Shown here: positions 60,501 through 64,000 of the stretch, piece after piece
How positions within the stretch are numbered: the stretch's first letter is position 1
How the letters are laid out: each line of letters starts with the position of its first letter
Assembly: GCA_021799635.1 (NCBI GenBank)
Contig: JAJZAB010000003.1
Location: forward strand, 30,153 to 94,152
DNA: 64,000 nt
Source: Microcaldota archaeon
GTDB lineage: Archaea; Micrarchaeota; Micrarchaeia; Micrarchaeales; Micrarchaeaceae
Reading direction: 5' to 3'
Made by a program: the position numbers and the translations under genes
The notes under the pieces: generated by a model
Databases searched by the model: none
What the model was told of the DNA's origin: nothing
Seen by the model: the letters and a program-made list of their open reading frames with translations, nothing else

Positions 60501-62755
60501 TACGTTCCAAATTTGGTAGAGGTGTTGGTCGGGAATACGCAGACCACGTTCGATCCCAAAGCGCTGATGCTTATGTTGACTCCGGGCGGCACGTTGCTGC
60601 ATTCTGACGCCAGCGATGGCGTGAACGAGCTCTGTCCTGGTGCCTCGACTAGCCACTGGTAAAAGTAAGGCGACGATCCTCCTGGCACGCCTGGTATGGT
60701 GTCTTTTATAGTTGCTACCTGCGTCTGATCTATAGTTCCATTGATAGTAGTTGGTGTGTTTGCAGGTATGAGCGGAGGGTTGAGCAGTATAGTCTGTGTT
60801 GTTGGTGACATCGCATTCTCTGGTGTGGTGGCGCTGTCCTGCACGTATAGCTTGAATAGGTAGGAACCCAGCGGTGTTGACGTGCTGGTTGCGAAGTCGC
60901 ACGTTACTATCTTATTTGCGCTAACAGAGTTTGTGGCAGTTCCATCAACGCACTGGGCGTTCGCCGGTGCAAAAGAGGAGCCTCCGTCACTTGAGTACAT
61001 CCAGGTGTACTTGTACGGCACCGCACCATTTGACGGTACTATTATTTTGCTTGTTATGAACGCGCTCTGATTTTGGTCAAGTGTGGAGTTTGTTACTGAA
61101 GGCTGAGTAGGCGGCACTGTAAGAGGAGTGTATACGTTTATTGTGTTTGTAGGTGAGTTGAAAACGTATGGAGTGTTGGCTCCTTTGTCAGTTGCGCTTA
61201 CGAAGTATGTGAATGCGCCGATATCGTTGGCCTGGAATGCATTGAATGTTGCTGTGCTTGGTGAAACTATATTGACAGTTTGCATTACCGTATTCGAGTT
61301 TGTGTAGTTTATGAGATTGACTGTGAATGGGCCTATTCCATTTTTTATAGTAACCTTGAAAACTTCGTACTGCTGCTGGTCTATTGAGGAATTGCTTGCA
61401 GTGAAGTCGGTTGCCGTAGGAGTCTTCGCTACCAGAAGGCTAGCCTGTGCGGAATTGAACGTGTATGGGGTAGAGACTCCGTTGTCAGTTACGCTTACAT
61501 AGTATTTATTGTTGCCAAGGGCGTTTGCGGTGAACTGGAATTGGTTTGTTCCGTCAGAAGGCATCGAATTTGTCTGTATTGGGATTACATTTCCTGAAAG
61601 CATGAGATTGACTGTAAATGGGCCATTGCCACCGGCAACATATACAGTGTATACTTCATTAGACCCAAAATATGTGCTCTTTGGCGATAGCGAAAACGTT
61701 ACGCTGGGCTGTGAGTATACCTCAATTGAATTTGTAGGTGAGTTTGATGAATACGGTATTATTGCCCCGTTGTCAGTTACGCTTGCAAAGTATATGTAAT
61801 TGCCCGGTGCTCCTGCCAAAATAGGTTTAAATGATATGGTTCCATCTGAATTTGCAGTTACTGACTGCACCACTGCATCGTTTTTTGATTGGTTTATGAG
61901 ATTGACTGTGAATGGGCCTATTCCCCCTGATATAACGGTGTTGAATATCTCATACTGCCCTGGGTCAAGTGTGCTGTTGCTTGCAGAAAAGCCAGTAACG
62001 CTCAGTGTGCTTGCGCTCACTGGAGCATCGCTTATGTAAGCTGTATTGTCTATTGCATTTGCTATGTCATTAGGGGTCTGTTGGTATGAGGTAAGGTTCC
62101 ATATGCCTGCAAGCACAAGATATGCATTCTCGGAAGGCACGTTAATAGCATTCGTGTAAAGGCCTGCATGGTTATTATATGTGCTTGATGATACATAAGC
62201 ATATTCATAAAGCTGGCCATTTTCGAATGTAGAATTTGACGGAGAGCCGCTGCTGAATATCAAGTTTCCTGCTATCACAACATATTTTGTATTTCCATTG
62301 TCCAACACTTCAAGCGTGTTGTTCATGGTTGGGCTTGCGACATAAACTCCATTTTTACTTATGAATGTTATGTTGTCCTGACCTATTACCGTAGCGCCAG
62401 TAAAGTTGACCGGCTTCTTTATTATCGCTGTGTTGCTGCTGTCCACATATATTATATTGGGGTAGTTGAGGTGGGTGTTGTAATCCCAACCTGAATTTGC
62501 TATGGCGTTATTGCCATTTGCTGTTGGAGCCAGGCACTCTGAGTTTGTTATTGCTGGATAGTTGCCTGATGGCCAAGCATCTGGGCAGTTTGACCAACTG
62601 CCAAATTGTATATTTGTATTAGAATAACCGAACCAGTAGAAGAAGTTTACGTAGGGATTAAACTGCTCGCTTATAAATGTGCCGCCTGCGTGTGAAGCGC
62701 CGACCATTGCGCTCAGTGCCAAAAAGCCTACTATAAATACTACTAATTGTTTCAT
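57572..62755 (-). CDS. Giant secreted repeat protein with C-terminal membrane anchor
   Basis: A 1727-residue surface protein. A signal peptide (LVVFIVGFLALSAMVGASHA) is followed by a unique region to about residue 240, then tandem beta-sandwich repeats of two kinds. Short ones have ...GGIGPFTVNLIN...FNSPTN.; longer ones have LDQNQ/IDQTQ, YKYTWMYSSDGGSSF, a Cys pair (about 30 apart), GTYxFxLxVxDxATTPE and PT. They recur about ten or more times. A Pro/Thr stalk of TTTVPATSTVPTTTVPFTTI type precedes one membrane segment (VPIGVTVVAAVIIGYVVSRS) and RRKRA. It is probably a glycosylated stalk or S-layer-associated adhesin. The promoter has three tandem motif copies. Confidence 0.8.
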   Translation of the reverse strand: MKQLVVFIVGFLALSAMVGASHAGGTFISEQFNPYVNFFYWFGYSNTNIQFGSWSNCPDAWPSGNYPAITNSECLAPTANGNNAIANSGWDYNTHLNYPNIIYVDSSNTAIIKKPVNFTGATVIGQDNITFISKNGVYVASPTMNNTLEVLDNGNTKYVVIAGNLIFSSGSPSNSTFENGQLYEYAYVSSSTYNNHAGLYTNAINVPSENAYLVLAGIWNLTSYQQTPNDIANAIDNTAYISDAPVSASTLSVTGFSASNSTLDPGQYEIFNTVISGGIGPFTVNLINQSKNDAVVQSVTANSDGTISFKPILAGAPGNYIYFASVTDNGAIIPYSSNSPTNSIEVYSQPSVTFSLSPKSTYFGSNEVYTVYVAGGNGPFTVNLMLSGNVIPIQTNSMPSDGTNQFQFTANALGNNKYYVSVTDNGVSTPYTFNSAQASLLVAKTPTATDFTASNSSIDQQQYEVFKVTIKNGIGPFTVNLINYTNSNTVMQTVNIVSPSTATFNAFQANDIGAFTYFVSATDKGANTPYVFNSPTNTINVYTPLTVPPTQPSVTNSTLDQNQSAFITSKIIVPSNGAVPYKYTWMYSSDGGSSFAPANAQCVDGTATNSVSANKIVTCDFATSTSTPLGSYLFKLYVQDSATTPENAMSPTTQTILLNPPLIPANTPTTINGTIDQTQVATIKDTIPGVPGGSSPYFYQWLVEAPGQSSFTPSLASECSNVPPGVNISISALGSNVVCVFPTNTSTKFGTYSYELQLKDGASTPNVMVSKPTSVVLNRMPTAVIVPSNVLADNGQLETYNVIINYGQGSYNALLLNETLGNVVTPTTTANPVNIIGTHSGSGLITLPATYKGTSPNGFTPSYEVKATDIGTNTPFVFYSPVNTIAVNTTLIPSSPASTQNARLDENQIATVTSELPDTGTYPYSYQWFVAFEPGTYNSMHTVPLPSNSIWNVATPSQCAVPTGASQPINTIETCTFNSNNNLPFGTYFLKLQTTDGATTPQVQNSTATWIELNSTLTKANTPTTQNGVIDLTQVANVVGYMPTTGTYLYNYEWYVSLDNGPYYPAGSYPAYQAANSVVCINSSGASGVQPGTQVDCLFYTTAGTTLGNYSFELKVTDGANTPETTYSAPTKVKVDLPPIPVINSNVSISGVKVDTLTNATVQADSEVRVDQGQVVTLNSTLQPLILPAGTSPNVNTTGPYGGSFTYNTVWEVAFNALNGTSSTGLTWYPAKLGVCSTHSNPSQYSNSSQVAGNVVSCLFNTANVITTPYGFGTYFFQLQETDSANTPVTNTSMATIPIRVYPHPFTTLSSNTLYSSTPSNSFMYGNDILTQDFAFNGVSPFLYGWTLNNANANNVTINDPLINRQSTNTIMLPGVGSYNFNVVSIDIGTTVPFTLGLESNPISVFKNNTFGANTVTASYCDLLPSGTTKCFGVGQGGSYTAGYYDIMTLTFNGLRTINNQSQWSLYVNHAFYGSTNSVITWTGSSTGTPGPGAYNFTFTNGNSNYTTYSLNTTLLLSQLGTSTNQTSGSPSPPQINTGGGSPGPAVPGGNFKPVVLNVSNSTGTGYVVLNFTQHNTVSVVVGGKRFNITENFITPTTAGITINGRYSYDLSVGQVINVTADPSYLELLNISYIPIVQTIKLFIYSQPSSTPPATTTVPATSTVPTTTVPFTTIPTTTVSSNASTTSLAKKGVIHVPPIVPIGVTVVAAVIIGYVVSRSVTTRRKRA

Positions 62756-62828
62756 GTACCCACACTGCCTTTTAAATAAATAAGTTACCCCCGTAACAAA
62801 ATTTATTGGAGTATGTTAGATTAATATA

Positions 62829-62908
62829 ATATTTATACCTTTCGGAAGCATCGGCTTTGTAGTTTAATTAGTTTTCTGTAGTTTTATTAAGCTTTTTGTA
62901 GTTTAAAT
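62829..62908 (-). promoter_or_regulatory. Promoter of the giant gene with three tandem AAACTACA sites
   Basis: On the minus strand TATAAATAT (62837-62829) is preceded by 15 bases and then ATTAAACTACAAAGCC (62868-62853). Two more copies of AAACTACA lie upstream at 19- and 20-base spacing (plus-strand GTAGTTT at 62859-62865, 62878-62884 and 62898-62904), about two helical turns apart. The third ends eight bases before the ATG of the divergent HEPN-like gene, so one regulator could act on both. Confidence 0.65.
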
Positions 62909-62911
62909 AAT

Positions 62912-63472
62912 ATGCGACATATTACAGAAGTAGGCAAATCCATCACAAGCGAACTGACGGGCATAAACACTTTTGAGTGCTATTTAGCTTTCTATTCTGC
63001 TATGGTTGCATTTGACCAAGCAGAATCATGTTTTAAGAATAAAGAGTATGAAGCTACAGCAGTAATGTGTAGGGCAGCAATAGATTGTGCCATATACGAA
63101 GCCTTATCGAGAGGGGAAAATGCAATAGAACCCGAATTTATAAGAGAGGTAGGATTATCTGATGGTAGTATAATTAGTGTCGTTATCTCTACCAAACTAA
63201 ATCATGCAGAGTGGGACAAATTAAAAGAAAGTGTAAAAAATTCAAAAATAAAGATATTGACAGAAAACGAATGTGATGAGATTAAAGAAAAAATACGGGA
63301 TAGAGGCGACTTTGAAGCTCATGCTGCACAATTGCGAGATAGATTCATGAAGGAAGACACAAAAGCCAGATTTGAGATAGCTCCTCTGGAGGCAGAAGAA
63401 TCCTTTAATCTGACCAGAAATTATATCTTGCATATTATACGTCGTTTTTTCAAGGTCGAATCAATCAAGTAA
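62912..63472 (+). CDS. HEPN-like / DUF4145-type protein
   Basis: A 186-residue helical protein. NTFECYLAFYSAMVAFDQAE and then KNKEYEATAVMCRAAIDCAI, YEAL form the long helical pair of DUF4145/HEPN proteins, and IRDRGDFEAHAAQLRD includes R-x5-H (RGDFEAH), the HEPN ribonuclease signature. HEPN proteins act as RNA-cleaving toxins or defence effectors. No MNT partner is adjacent. It is AT-rich compared with the giant gene it faces. The last 12 bases overlap the convergent transposase remnant. Confidence 0.6.
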   Translation: MRHITEVGKSITSELTGINTFECYLAFYSAMVAFDQAESCFKNKEYEATAVMCRAAIDCAIYEALSRGENAIEPEFIREVGLSDGSIISVVISTKLNHAEWDKLKESVKNSKIKILTENECDEIKEKIRDRGDFEAHAAQLRDRFMKEDTKARFEIAPLEAEESFNLTRNYILHIIRRFFKVESIK

Positions 63473-63691
63473 TTTAGGCTCTATCCCAAATTCAAACATA
63501 GCACTTATCAGCACACATATATTATAGCATAATACCTTTAGAAGCACTTCGTTTATCTGTGCTGTCTTATCTTTGCTTCTTATCAAATCACCAAACTTCA
63601 CTTTCATCATAAAGAACGTAGTCTCTACGTTAAATCTTAGATGATAGTGCTGCATAAACTCCTCTTGCTTTAGCTGGTAATACCAGGACAT
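63461..63691 (-). pseudogene. Transposase C-terminal remnant
   Basis: A 76-residue frame. MQHYHLRFNVETTFFMMKVK and then FGDLIRSKDKTAQINEVLLK, VLCYNICVLISAMFEFGIEP match the end of IS4/IS5-like DDE transposases (R-x-N-V-E-x-T-F with catalytic Glu, then the C-terminal helix). The D-D part of the active site is absent and no terminal repeats are visible. It is a fossil of an insertion sequence that once ended here, next to the HEPN-like gene. Confidence 0.65.
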
Positions 63692-63810
63692 TCTGCGTTA
63701 TAGCCTTGCCCTATTGCCCTTACTCCTGCTGGTTCGTTCCCGTTCCTCCAAAAAGCCCAAATTATAAATATTTGGTGCATTTATATTAACCATGTATCGA
63801 GGCGGATGGC

Positions 63811-64000
63811 ATGACTGAAGTCGAGATTATACCTGCGAGCCACCACGACGGCCCAGAGGCACGGCTGCTCAGGAAGAGAAGCCTGGAACTGAACGAATAC
63901 GCCGGATGGGCAGGAGTAGCAATTGAGATAAGATCAACTCCTGCATTCAGGTCGTTCCTTGACAACATCGCTACTGCGAGCGATGCGGAGCTGAACTTGG
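63811..64000 (+). CDS. Unknown protein, continues past the window
   Basis: An ATG at 63811 follows GGCGGATGGC and a TATA box TATAAATAT at 63764-63772, a good archaeal promoter with a leader of about 20 bases. The 63 visible codons read MTEVEIIPASHHDGPEARLL, RKRSLELNEYAGWAGVAIEI and RSTPAFRSFLDNIATASDAE, a GC-rich coding pattern like the core genome. No family recognised from this part. Confidence 0.55.
   Translation, partial: MTEVEIIPASHHDGPEARLLRKRSLELNEYAGWAGVAIEIRSTPAFRSFLDNIATASDAELNL

Noticed and set aside
62856..62910. Three GTAGTTT repeats as a CRISPR array
   Set aside because: The units are only about 8-12 bases with 8-12-base gaps and no spacers; the position next to TATA fits regulator sites.

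Overview
The window is archaeal. EF-1A, Spt5, uL11, uS10, a Cdc48/VAT double AAA+ ATPase, geranylgeranylglyceryl-phosphate (GGGP) synthase for ether lipids, archaeal Trm5, a tRNA with an intron at position 37/38, and TATA boxes about 25 bases before starts all agree. Very dense packing (ATGA/GTGA overlaps), many short or trimmed proteins and many unrecognised genes suggest a small-genome DPANN lineage, possibly a Micrarchaeota/ARMAN-type acidophile. That assignment is inference from content only.

Region by region: (a) 1-7.6 kb is an AT-rich accessory island. It holds a membrane-anchored HerA/VirB4-like ATPase broken by an in-frame TAG, a coupled DUF3800 protein, a decayed PD-(D/E)XK nuclease, and two toxin-antitoxin modules (DUF6516 plus HTH, and AbiEii/AbiEi). 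A diverged C/T-rich repeat lies between successive units. (b) 7.6-26.9 kb is a GC-richer chromosomal block: S51 peptidase, RecB-like nuclease, amino-acid permease with ureohydrolase, two paralogous nucleotidyltransferase-fold proteins (one catalytically degenerate), a GTPase-dead EF-Tu-like protein, an M1 aminopeptidase operon, a second agmatinase-like enzyme and a Na+/H+ antiporter. (c) 27-34.5 kb is a minus-strand operon: ProDH-like protein, epimerase, GGGP synthase, an NFACT-N-only Rqc2 homologue, RNase Z, then tRNA-Val, whose first base is the last base of the RNase Z stop codon. (d) 34.5-37 kb is a second AT-rich island with a coiled-coil protein, VapBC and frame-broken small genes. (e) 37-44.7 kb carries a pilin-like protein, uL11/Spt5, Trm5, ScpA/ScpB, a PduO-type cobalamin adenosyltransferase, tRNA-Val(CAC), and an EamA-type transporter convergent with a double-Lrp regulator. 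(f) 45-54.3 kb has a DUF4143-type ATPase, an intron-containing CAT-anticodon tRNA, a complete prpD-prpB-prpC methylcitrate operon, seryl-tRNA synthetase and Cdc48. (g) 55-64 kb has EF-1A/uS10, a MazG gene broken by a small inversion, a 1727-residue secreted repeat protein, a HEPN-like gene, a transposase remnant and a gene running off the end.

The most notable new signals are these. A promoter element with core RCAAAGYC sits exactly 14 or 15 bp upstream of the TATA box of five unlinked genes, including the giant surface protein (three tandem sites) and four unknown genes, suggesting an undescribed regulon. The island repeat separates toxin-antitoxin units like a cassette array. The HerA-DUF3800 pair may be the remains of a defence or DNA-transfer system. 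A 132-bp inversion separates the MazG promoter and N-terminus from the rest of the gene. The Lrp regulator and its neighbouring transporter share an AAAATCCG/CGGATTT operator-like repeat.
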